From Roseiarcus sp963798015 (lineage in GTDB: Bacteria; Pseudomonadota; Alphaproteobacteria; Rhizobiales; Beijerinckiaceae), in assembly GCA_963798015.1 (NCBI GenBank), contig CAWCSA010000001.1, positions 316,224-380,223 on the forward strand: 64,000 nt of DNA, written 5' to 3'. The position numbers were made by a program, and so were the translations under genes. The notes under the pieces are model-generated. The model did not search any database. It saw nothing but the letters and a program-made list of their open reading frames with translations, and had not been told where the DNA came from. Of the stretch, positions 1 through 8,523 are shown piece by piece (positions within the stretch are counted from its first letter, which is position 1; each line of letters begins with the position of its first letter).

Positions 1-176
1 GCGCCGACGGGCACGAGCCGCCGCGCCCCAATTTTGCGAGTTTCCAACTTCCCGTCTGCGATGAGCCGATAGACCGTCGCGCGGGAAAGATTGCACGCTT
101 CCGCAGCCTCCTTGATGCTCAAGGCGCGGCGCGCTTGTTTTTCGTTGTGGGGGGTTTCCTGGATCGCTTTCCACAA
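1..176 (-). CDS. Partial helix-turn-helix (excisionase/MerR-like) DNA-binding protein
   Basis: The gene runs off the left edge of the window. The visible minus-strand reading contains ALSIKEAAEACNLSRAT followed by VYRLIADGKLETRKIG, which is the typical helix-turn-helix of the excisionase/HTH_17 family: a recognition helix followed by a two-stranded wing. Such proteins bind DNA as excision factors or small regulators. The start is uncertain. TTG at 176 and TTG at 122 are the only in-frame candidates seen, and the first overlaps a terminator-like hairpin. The family call is sure; the gene's exact partner is outside the window. Confidence 0.6.
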   Translation of the reverse strand, partial: MWKAIQETPHNEKQARRALSIKEAAEACNLSRATVYRLIADGKLETRKIGARRLVPVG

Positions 177-205
177 AAAAAGCCCGCCGGAGGACCGGAC
201 GGGCT
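174..205 (-). terminator. Rho-independent terminator, minus strand
   Basis: On the minus strand a stem GCCCG-CCGG / CCGG-GGGC with a four-base loop is followed directly by a run of seven T. It sits just upstream of, or overlapping, the start of the helix-turn-helix gene. It may therefore end an upstream transcript or attenuate that gene. Confidence 0.6.
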
Positions 206-286
206 GGTTGGGGGAGGAAGTCGCGCTCTTGGGAATATGCCAATGAACCGGGAGCGACGCCGGATCAATCGCCGTCTGAGACGCAA

Positions 287-315
287 AACGCCCGGCAGCC
301 GAAGCCCCGGGCGTT
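287..315 (-). other. GC-rich hairpin in a 370-base gene-free gap
   Basis: The inverted repeat AACGCCCGG / CCGGGCGTT has an 11-base loop and a TTTT tail on the minus strand, so it could be a second weak terminator. The rest of the gap 206-547 shows no convincing gene. It becomes AT-rich around 420-480, which may be the promoter region of the regulator that follows. Confidence 0.4.
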
Positions 316-547
316 CACGCTATGCTAAATTCAGTGGCACAGCCGCACCGAGAGCAGGTATCCTACAGGCTCCTTGCTTCTCGACACAACTCTCCACATC
401 TTAGCCCGCTGATACCCTAGAATTGGCATTTTTGGAACACTCGCTGTGCATATAAAATATGGATTGGATTATGCCATTTTTCGGCGCAGTGCGTAGCCGC
501 TTCGACTGCGTCAGCGGAGACGTTCAGTTCGTTAAAGCAAATTTGCC

Positions 548-1180
548 GTGGAGAGACGGCCCGTGACGTTCAGCATCTCCGCGCCAAAAATATCTGGCGC
601 ACAGATCAAAGAGGCCAGGAAACTATTGGGCTGGACCCAGCAAAAACTCGCTGAGATGGCGGACGTGTCACTGCTGACGGTGAAACGACTTGAAGCTGGG
701 AAAGCCGGAAAGGGGTCCATAGAGAAAACATCGGGATCGTTGAGGTCGGCCGGAATCGAATTCGTGCGGGAGGATGGCGCAGGGAGCGTGAAGCTGTCGC
801 GGCCAGAGCCAGCAATTGGTAACCGGACGGCCGCTGCGGAGGCGACGCGCGAGCCGATGTACATTAGCCCTAGGCGTCGGCGGCGCAAACGGGACCCGGA
901 CGAACTGGGAGGCTGGGCGCGCCGGAGAGTTCAAGACGAAGCGCGGTATTTTTTCGACAGGATTCAGTTGTGTCAAGAGAAGGGAAAAATAGACGAGCAG
1001 TCTGCCGAAAGGATGCGCGACTGCGCGCGTCGCGTCTTCACTCTATCAGCATCAATTAGTACCAAAGTGCTTTTGAAACAAGAGGCGCTACCATGCGCCC
1101 ATGAACAATTGTTCCTAGCGGACCTTGTTGAACTTAGATCGTCTGAAAATCGCCTCAAACGACTTCTCAGGCATAAATAA
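548..1180 (+). CDS. XRE-family transcriptional regulator with an unknown C-terminal half
   Basis: Residues about 14-66 form a Cro/C1-type helix-turn-helix: QIKEARKLLGWTQQKL, then AEMADVSLLTVKRLE, then a segment ending GIEFVREDGAG. This is the standard layout of short alphaproteobacterial XRE regulators. Those proteins are usually 75-100 residues, whereas this one has a further 120 residues with an Arg-rich patch (about residues 108-116) and no domain I recognise. The annotated start is GTG; another GTG five codons later is possible. The gene converges on the defence operon 1323-12097 and may regulate it, but nothing in the sequence proves this. Confidence 0.65.
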   Translation: MERRPVTFSISAPKISGAQIKEARKLLGWTQQKLAEMADVSLLTVKRLEAGKAGKGSIEKTSGSLRSAGIEFVREDGAGSVKLSRPEPAIGNRTAAAEATREPMYISPRRRRRKRDPDELGGWARRRVQDEARYFFDRIQLCQEKGKIDEQSAERMRDCARRVFTLSASISTKVLLKQEALPCAHEQLFLADLVELRSSENRLKRLLRHK

Positions 1181-1322
1181 CGTCAGTCGTGCTTTAAGTT
1201 GCAGCCAAATCTACATTTCTTATCAAAATCTGGAAGGCTGTACGCCGCGACTGCAAGCAACGCTTTCGTTTCCTAGCGGGCGAAAGCGGAGGACCACCCG
1301 CTCGGCACGCTCGCCGGACCGC

Positions 1323-4300
1323 TTAATCAAACGCCCATCGCGGGTCGACCAGGGCGGCGTCAACCTCGCTTCCGGTAAGACGAGTTTTCACCTGAGACGG
1401 TCCCAGCGCTGCCCGGTAGTTGTGGAGCTCCTCCATCCTGAATTCATCCCAATCAGGATATGCGCCCAACCGAGCAAAGACCTTTTGGAGGCGCTCGGCC
1501 GTCAAAGAACGCTCTGTCGCAAGCCGATGAAATTTTGCGTTCATGTCTTCGGCGTCCGGCGGGAAGCAGATCAGCGTCCGACCAAGTTCATCAATGAGCC
1601 GAAGCCGGGCCGCCTCAATCTGAGCCGCTCGGGCAGCTGCTTCGGCATTCGCCGCGGTGAAGGATAACCGCTCGGCTTCCTCCTTCGCGTCGGCCGCAAG
1701 TTTCGATCGGGCGGACTGCCAGGCTCCGAAGGACGGCTCTTGGCCATCCCACTCGTCTACGAGTTCGCAGAGCTCGGAGAACGAGCGGATGTCCCGCCGA
1801 CCAGCCGCCGACACCCACCCGCAAGCGACAGTCCGGAAGGCGCCGCGCTCAGAGGAGGCAAGGACCAACGGCAAGCGCTCGCCTGGTTGCTGAAGCTCGC
1901 GCACGATCGCCCATTGACGCTCGTCTAGCCCATCGACGGTGCCTGCCTCGGGATGCCTTTCCACTGCGGACGGATGGGTCGCAATCCGCAATGGCCCCTG
2001 TCCGATGCGGTGAAGCCAGTTGCTCTCCGCGGTAACTTTGATCGTGGTGCCGTCGAGAGACGAAAGCAGCGTGCTCGTGTGCTCGGGACGGAGAAGACCC
2101 TCCTCAACCTCAATCGTAACCAGCTCGTCCTCTGAGAACGCCTGCATGATGGACGGGTCAGATTGGATCGCCTCCGCGGCCTGGGCCAGACTGTTGAGGT
2201 TTACGTCTTCCTTCCCGATCAGCATCCGTATCGCCTGCGACAACACGGGCTGCATCGGGCCGACGAACTTCTCGAAAAGACCGCAGCGCAGATGCAATGC
2301 CTGATAAACGCGCGCGTCGACGCTGTCCTGCAAATAGAGATTGACGATTGGAAGGGTGTCGCACAACTGCCCAATGCGATCGATGCGGCCGATGCGCTGT
2401 TCGATCCTCGACGGATTCCAGGGCAAATCGAAATTCACCAACGCGCCAGCCGCCTGCAGGTTGAGGCCCTCGCTTGCGGCGTCCGTACAAACGAGGACCT
2501 TGATCACTCCGCTCTTGAGGCGCGACGTGACTTCGTCCTTGAGAACGGAGGCCCACTTCGAGCCGGCCCGAACGGCGCCGCCGTCGCCGGAATAGGACGC
2601 GACCAAGGAACCGAAAGCGCCGACAAGGTAGTCCCGCAAATAGGTCATCGTGTCGGCGTAGCTCGTGAACACGAGCACGCTCCGGCCGTCTGAGGTCAGA
2701 GTCTTGACGTGATTGACGAGCCGCTCGCGCTTCGTATCCAGACCACCGAGATTCTCAATTCGTTCGAGCAGCCATTCGACTTCGGACAGTTCGGACCGCG
2801 CTTCTTCTGGCGACTCCGGCAGCGCCGACGTCAATTTGATGTTGAGGAGGTCCTCGATCTCCTCAGCCTCACCCATGCCCAGCGAGGCCGGATCGAACGC
2901 GTGTTGCAGGATGACCGCTTTCAGGCCCTCGGCTCTGCGCTCCAGGCTCTTTTGCAAGGCCCAGGGAGAACTTGCCGCGCGGCGGCGGTAGACGGTCATG
3001 ACGAACCCCTTGCCCGCCTTTTCATGCTCAAGCTCGTCAAAGCGTCGATTGATGTACCGGGTTACGGCGTCGTAGACATCCCGCTCTTCCTCCGTTTCGA
3101 AGTCGAAGGCGTCTTCTCGCACGACGCGACGCGGCGGCGCCCTATCGAGCAGCCCTATCTCGTAATAGCGACGAAGCGTGTTGCGGGTGTTGCGGTGCAT
3201 GCGCCGGACAAGCGGAGAGCAGCGCCTCAACCAACTCACGGCACCAGCTCGATCGGCTGCCGGCAGGAAGAGCAGTCTGTCCGTCCACCGGCCACTTTCG
3301 GTTGGCGGCGGCATCGCAAGTTCTGCAGGCGATGGCGGCGCTTCCGGGGTCGCCCAAAGAGTGCGGGCGATCGACATTAGGTCACGCTTGCCGGTGGCGC
3401 CCCGGTCCAGCTTCGCCAGCGCGTCGTAGTAGCCGCGGACAACATGAAAGCCCGACAGCCACAGCCCGCCTTCTCCGAGGATCTGCAGCAAGTCCCACGG
3501 CTCCCAGGGATGGGTCTGCATCGGCGTCGCGGACAAGATCATGAAACTTCGGGCCTTGCCCTTGGCCTGCAATCGCCGAAGGAGCCCGAGCAGGAGCGTC
3601 GGGGTGTTAAACTCGCCTTCGACCTGATTGGCGCGCCTTGCCGCGTGGCCTTCGTCGAGGATCACAAGGTCCCACGCCTTGGCGTTGAGCAGGATCGACA
3701 GATTTGTGTCCGTCCGCGCCGTCTCGCGGCTGAGCAGCAGAAGGTCCTGTTTGAGGGCGTCCGCGAGCCCGTCGACGCCCTGTTTGGACCCGTCCGGCCA
3801 CACCAACGTCCGCGGTCCCTCAAGGCGCGGGACGCGCAAGCCGCCCTTCTCGCGAAGCTCCCCTTGCCACTGGATGAGGAGGTTCGCGGGCGGGAGAATT
3901 AGCGCGCGTTTGACGCCTCGGCCGGCGAGAAGGCGCCGAAGAATGAGAAGCGCCTCTATGGTCTTGCCCATGCCGACTTCGTCGCAAAGGAGGCGGCCCT
4001 CGGGCCAGGCGTTTGCGGTCTCGGTGACAACTCTTCGCTGGTGCGGCCATAGCGTCACCGGCGCCATCGAGTCGCACGTTGCCGCCCCGCCGGCCGAAAA
4101 GAATGGAACGGAAAGCGCGTAGGTCCAGAGCATCGCAGCCCGCTGCCGCAGCAGATTGTCGGTCCCTTCCCTGATTGGCGGGGCCTCCGGCGCAAACTTG
4201 ATCAGATGTTCTCGCACCGCTTCGGGAAGGCTCACAACCGCTACAGCGGGGTCGGTGCCCGACCAAAGCTGATCGAACTCGGCGCGCATATGTTCGTCGC

Positions 4301-4868
4301 GCTCGGCGTCGCCCCAACTGGTGCTGATTTCCAGCTTCTCGTAATTGGACCGGAGTCCTCTCGCGCTCTCGTTGCCGCTACCGCTAAAGACGACCGCCTC
4401 GTCATTCTCGTCTACGAACCGTCCGAATTTCGCATGAAGGATGCCGTCGGCTTGCCGCATCAGGCCGACCTGCACAACGAGCCATCCGTCGCGAACCAAC
4501 CAGGCCAGCATTTCCAATCGGCGCTGCTGGAGCGCATTTGCCGGAGTGCGGAAGCGGGCGAGAAGGCTTTGAACGAGCGGCGCTTCGTCGCCCGTGGCGA
4601 GCAGCGCCGTGACGTCGGCCTCCGCCAACTCTTCGTTCACAAGCAATCTGATCGACGGCTTTGCAGTTATGCTCCCGTCGAGGATGCGCGCAATGAAGGC
4701 GCCGAAGCCCGACGCCGCGGCTGAGAGGACCGACGAGGAGAAATAGGCGCAGCATCGGTCATAACGAACGGCCCGGCGCAGGGCAGGCTCGTACAGCCGC
4801 GCGACAAGTTGACCGTCCGGCGCTCTCAGGAAGCGCGGCCAGACGACCTCGCGCAGCGAGACGCTCAT
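1323..4868 (-). CDS. PLD-nuclease/SNF2-like superfamily 2 helicase fusion of a defence cassette
   Basis: This intact protein has 1181 residues. Residues about 1-215 form a phospholipase-D-like nuclease domain with the HKD-type signature H145-x-K147 followed by GSGNES (163-168). A superfamily 2 ATPase follows: motif I DEVGMGKT (296-303), motif II DEGH (405-408) and a C-terminal helicase half ending in QRIGRIDRIGQ (motif VI). Such PLD-helicase proteins accompany DUF1156 methylases and DUF499 ATPases in bacterial and archaeal defence loci and are thought to translocate on and cut invading DNA. It is the last gene of the minus-strand operon and overlaps the upstream methylase by four bases (ATGA), which indicates translational coupling. 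The cassette role is inference; the domain content is clear. Confidence 0.85.
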   Translation of the reverse strand: MSVSLREVVWPRFLRAPDGQLVARLYEPALRRAVRYDRCCAYFSSSVLSAAASGFGAFIARILDGSITAKPSIRLLVNEELAEADVTALLATGDEAPLVQSLLARFRTPANALQQRRLEMLAWLVRDGWLVVQVGLMRQADGILHAKFGRFVDENDEAVVFSGSGNESARGLRSNYEKLEISTSWGDAERDEHMRAEFDQLWSGTDPAVAVVSLPEAVREHLIKFAPEAPPIREGTDNLLRQRAAMLWTYALSVPFFSAGGAATCDSMAPVTLWPHQRRVVTETANAWPEGRLLCDEVGMGKTIEALLILRRLLAGRGVKRALILPPANLLIQWQGELREKGGLRVPRLEGPRTLVWPDGSKQGVDGLADALKQDLLLLSRETARTDTNLSILLNAKAWDLVILDEGHAARRANQVEGEFNTPTLLLGLLRRLQAKGKARSFMILSATPMQTHPWEPWDLLQILGEGGLWLSGFHVVRGYYDALAKLDRGATGKRDLMSIARTLWATPEAPPSPAELAMPPPTESGRWTDRLLFLPAADRAGAVSWLRRCSPLVRRMHRNTRNTLRRYYEIGLLDRAPPRRVVREDAFDFETEEERDVYDAVTRYINRRFDELEHEKAGKGFVMTVYRRRAASSPWALQKSLERRAEGLKAVILQHAFDPASLGMGEAEEIEDLLNIKLTSALPESPEEARSELSEVEWLLERIENLGGLDTKRERLVNHVKTLTSDGRSVLVFTSYADTMTYLRDYLVGAFGSLVASYSGDGGAVRAGSKWASVLKDEVTSRLKSGVIKVLVCTDAASEGLNLQAAGALVNFDLPWNPSRIEQRIGRIDRIGQLCDTLPIVNLYLQDSVDARVYQALHLRCGLFEKFVGPMQPVLSQAIRMLIGKEDVNLNSLAQAAEAIQSDPSIMQAFSEDELVTIEVEEGLLRPEHTSTLLSSLDGTTIKVTAESNWLHRIGQGPLRIATHPSAVERHPEAGTVDGLDERQWAIVRELQQPGERLPLVLASSERGAFRTVACGWVSAAGRRDIRSFSELCELVDEWDGQEPSFGAWQSARSKLAADAKEEAERLSFTAANAEAAARAAQIEAARLRLIDELGRTLICFPPDAEDMNAKFHRLATERSLTAERLQKVFARLGAYPDWDEFRMEELHNYRAALGPSQVKTRLTGSEVDAALVDPRWAFD

Positions 4869-7861
4869 TCAGCGTCCTCGTCGTCTTCGGCTTCTGCCTC
4901 GTCGTCGGCATCCTCGTCAGCTTCGCCGTCGTCTCCTTCACCGCCTGCGGGAGAACGCAAAAGCAATTCGAGTTCACGTTGATCGGGCGGCTTTTCGGTC
5001 CAGTCCGGCGGCGTGACGCCGAATAGCGGCTCCAATAGCTCGTGCCATGCGCGAAACTCCGCAAACTCTTGCGCAATCTTGTTCTTCGCATTGCGAAGCG
5101 CCGGCGGACACGCGGCGAGCAGAGCTTGGATCAGGTGCACGGTCGCGTCGCCGGTCTTGATGCCCTGGCGGGCCGCGAAACTCTTCGCGGCGCCAATGCC
5201 GGCCGCCCCGCCGCCCGCGTCCGCATAGACAAGCGCGAGGGCGTGGGCGCGATCGAGATGTGTGCGAAACGCTGGATCACGGGGATGGATTTTCAGAGTA
5301 TCGACTTTCTTAACTCGCTTCCCGCTCCCTGCGGTCCAGCCGAACAAGAGCTGGCTCGCGTCATGTTCAGTGAGCGGGATTGAGCGACGACGCTCCTTTG
5401 CTGGAAGAATCTTGACCTTGTCAGCCTTGACCGTGATCAGCCCGGCCTGTTCAAGCGCCGAGACGTCCATGCCGACGGCGTGACCAAGCAGCTTTGCTTC
5501 GTTGAAGCGGAACTCGGCCGCGCCCAAGGTCGCCCAACACAAGACGGCAAACTGCGCCTCCGGCTCGACGCCGCTGAGCCCGTCTTTGGCGAGCCGACGG
5601 ATGCGCCAGCTCGCGACCGCGTCGGCGGCGATGTCAATCGCCTGCCCAACGCTGACTGGCTCGCCCGTGTCGGTGCGGACGGCGTCAAAGGCGGAGAAAA
5701 CTTCCATAGCCGGGCCGAAACTGCCGACGAGCTGATCGATGGGATTCTAATCCTTCGCCGGCGAGACGCTCGGCCGTTCGCTCGGCCTTCTCTTTGATCC
5801 GAGCCCGCATGGCGCCATCAAAGTATCCCGTTCCCGCTTTTTGCGGACGCACACGCGAAACGAGGATCACGGTCGATTGCGCTGCATTTTTCTTCGCCTG
5901 ATGGAGACTGTGCTCGCTCTCGGTCTTGACCGGCCAGGTCGCTGTGATCGTGAAGCCGGCTTCGATGAGCGACTCGAACAGTGACTCCCAGGCCTCCTGC
6001 TTCTTGTGGGTGAACATGACCGTGAGCACGCCTTCCGGACGAAGCACGCGGTGCGCCTCGGCGAAGACCTTTGTCATCATGCCTTGGTAGAAAGACTGCG
6101 CGGCGACTTTCGCGTCCTTGGCTGTCCGTTTGCCGGTTCGGAAACGGGCGTCGTTCTTGACCGCCTCCTCTGCGCTTTCGCACAGCAGAGATGCATACCA
6201 TTCGGGGCGGCGGTGGCCTTGGCTGCGCTTGAGCCAAACGTAGAAAAAGTCGGCAAGCTCGCTGTATTGAACGTTGTCGGAATACGGTGGATCGACCACG
6301 ATCGCGTCGAGCGATTGGTCAGCGATGTGGATGAGTGCCGTTGCCGACCCCTGCGTCAATTCAATCGGCGATGATTTCTTCGATCTAGAGAGCTTTGCGA
6401 GGCTTTCGTAGGCATCAACGCAACTGGAGATGGCCCAACTCAGACCATTTCCTGCACCGATCGGAGCCATTTCCGTAAAAGTCGACTTAAACGAAAAGTC
6501 ATGCCGGTCAAATATTCCTCTAATTACTTGGTGACTTGTGTGCCATGACGAAAGGACACAATTGTAATTCGTAAGTTTGTCAATAGAGAACGCTAATAGA
6601 AGCGCGACTGCTTCGCCGAGCGCTTGCCCTTCTTCAGCCAGAATAGATGGGTGGAGTGCTTGCAGCTCCTCCATCGACACACCAAAAGCTAGCAACTGCC
6701 TCGGACTAAACATGTCGGCCCAACGTGGCATTCCGTAAAGCCGTGGCCGAGGATCGGTTGTAATCTCCGGATATTCTTCGGTTGGAATGAGGTTCCGCGC
6801 TTCCCAATCAGCGCGCCACTGAGCGAGTTGTGACTTGCTCCGTCCAAAGCCTGCAAGTCACCGAGAGTAGGGGCTCTGAAAATAAGACCTTGCGGCGTCT
6901 TCAGCGCCACCGCATAGAGCGCGCTTTTCATTTTGCCCTGCTGCGCTTGCGTCTTGATCCATTCCGATGGGATCGGCTCGCCTGTGAACAGGCTGACACC
7001 CTTGCCGCTGCCGTAGGTAGCCGGCGGCGGTGCCGCAATTGAATCCCGGCCGGTCGCCACCTCACGAATAACCGTCGACCAAGTCCCTGACGCCTTGTCC
7101 ACGATTGGAGCCGCGACTACGGCCACACCACCCCTTGGCTTCAACAAGTGCCAGTCCGGCACAAGCGGCGTCGCAAACTTGGTCGTCGGGCAAGCGACAG
7201 TGCGAGCAAAAATATAGGCATGGACGGAGGCCAATCGCTCGGCTGGAAAGAAGCGCGCCAGGCGAACTGCGACGCGCTTTTCCCACACCTTTCCCCATTT
7301 CCTCGCCAGATCCGCTAGTGGGGGCCCGAATTGGACGGGGTAGTCCACCGTCGCTTCAAGGACGCTGCATGCAACGGGATTATATTCGTTGGCAAGAGTA
7401 GGAAACCCAAGCCGAGCGCATTCAAGCGGTATTGAGCCGCCGCCCGCCATTGGATCGAGCACAGTCGGCGAGCGACCCCAAAACTGATTTGCTGCAGCGT
7501 GAGCCTCTGCGAGGTCCTTTTCACGAAGCTCTGCGTTGAAGGCTCGAGGCGCGCCGAACCCACCTGGCACGTCCACGCCTGCGTCCATCAACTGGCGTAT
7601 GCCGACCAGCTCTTTCCCGGACCTTCCGAACCCCAGGAGCCGCTCGAACGCTTGCCGTGGGAAGTCGGCGGGAAGAACGCTTGCCAACACCGCGGCCCGG
7701 CTTGCTACCAGGGGACGACGTGCCCACCAAATGTGAAGCCGTTTGTCAGGAGGTTGCTGGCCGGTGCTGCGCTCACGAATACATTCCACTCCGATTGCGG
7801 CGGCCGGCAACCAATCTTCGATCAACACCCGCGGGCGCGCGGCCTGTGCTCCAACGGTCAT
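4865..7861 (-). pseudogene. DUF1156 family adenine-specific DNA methylase, split by two frameshifts
   Basis: Three consecutive reading frames together make one DUF1156 methylase of about 998 residues. Frame 1 (7861 to about 6850) has the family N-terminus with RLHIWWARRPL and the SAM-binding motif VLDPMAGGGSIPLE. Frame 2 (about 6850 to 5745) carries ARNLIPTEEYPEI and the catalytic DPPYSDN motif. Frame 3 (about 5745 to 4865) carries FGPAMEVFSAFDAV and an acidic tail. Homology passes from frame to frame without a gap, so each break is a single indel rather than a deletion. The product would methylate host DNA as self-marking in a defence cassette. It starts immediately after the stop of the 147-residue gene and overlaps the helicase by four bases. 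The frameshifts are either real inactivation or sequencing errors. Confidence 0.8.
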
Positions 7862-8305
7862 TTACGCCACGGCCTCCGTAATGATTTCGAGCGCCCGCAC
7901 CCAACGTTGCGCGCGGCCATCCTGCATCCGGCCGAACCAAGCCGCTGCCTCGGCCGCGTCCGCCGCTCGAAAATGTTCCGCGGACTTCGAAAGGCGACGA
8001 GCGTCTCTGAGGCCGCGCGCGACGATTTCGTAGCCCGCGACCCGAGCGCCCCAATCTGCGTCGATTGGCCGGAAAGGTCCGGCCTCAAATTTCAGTGGTC
8101 CGCCGGCGGCCCTGACCGCCGCGCGCAAGAGCCCGCTTCCCGCAGTGAGAGCAAGCGGCGAAAGCGCCGCGACGCGATCGAAGCGCTCCTCCATCCGGTC
8201 ATTGACGCGCCGGCGATAGATGATGCCTGCCAGCCCGTCCCGCCGTTGCACGAAGCGCAACGCAAAAGGCGCGGCCCTTGTCGCCTGTACCTGTGCGCTC
8301 GCCAT
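7862..8305 (-). CDS. 147-residue conserved-context protein of the methylase/ATPase cassette
   Basis: I do not recognise the family. The protein is basic, starts MASAQVQATRAAP and ends ALEIITEAVA, with an Ala/Arg-rich helical second half. The ATG at 8305 is chosen because it lies four bases after the stop of the 58-residue gene. Its TAA is followed without a gap by the ATG of the DUF1156 methylase, so the three genes are almost certainly co-translated. In related loci a small protein occupies this position between the DUF499 and DUF1156 genes. It does not look like DUF3780. Confidence 0.7.
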   Translation of the reverse strand: MASAQVQATRAAPFALRFVQRRDGLAGIIYRRRVNDRMEERFDRVAALSPLALTAGSGLLRAAVRAAGGPLKFEAGPFRPIDADWGARVAGYEIVARGLRDARRLSKSAEHFRAADAAEAAAWFGRMQDGRAQRWVRALEIITEAVA

Positions 8306-8309
8306 GAAG

Positions 8310-8486
8310 TCAGGCTTCCGAAACGGCGGCGAAGCGCGCCTCAAACTTTATGCCGGCGGGCAATTGCATCTCCAAGGTGCGAATGAGCGCGCCCAGATCG
8401 GCTTTGCCCTCTGCGCCGAAATCGAGGATCACGTCGACACGAACGCTGGCGTCAGGCGCGAGCGCATTGCCGAACGACTGAGCCAT
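8310..8486 (-). CDS. 58-residue hypothetical protein between the ATPase and methylase genes
   Basis: This is a short open frame with ATG at 8486 and TGA at 8310-8312. It starts MAQSFGNALAPDASVR and ends FEARFAAVSEA. It fits exactly between the stop of the DUF499 gene (8524) and the start of the 147-residue gene (8305), with only short gaps on either side and the same strand. The composition (VDVILDFGAEGK, then LGALIRTLEMQ) looks like a folded beta-alpha unit rather than noise. No family is recognised. It could be a small subunit or regulator of the ATPase. Confidence 0.6.
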   Translation of the reverse strand: MAQSFGNALAPDASVRVDVILDFGAEGKADLGALIRTLEMQLPAGIKFEARFAAVSEA

Positions 8487-8523
8487 CGTCAGCGGTTTGA
8501 TTGGAGCGGACGGCTGGCGCCGA

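Noticed and set aside
7862..8344. DUF3780 protein, expected beside DUF499/DUF1156 genes
   Set aside because: The 147-residue protein does not show the sequence pattern I associate with DUF3780, so it is left unassigned.
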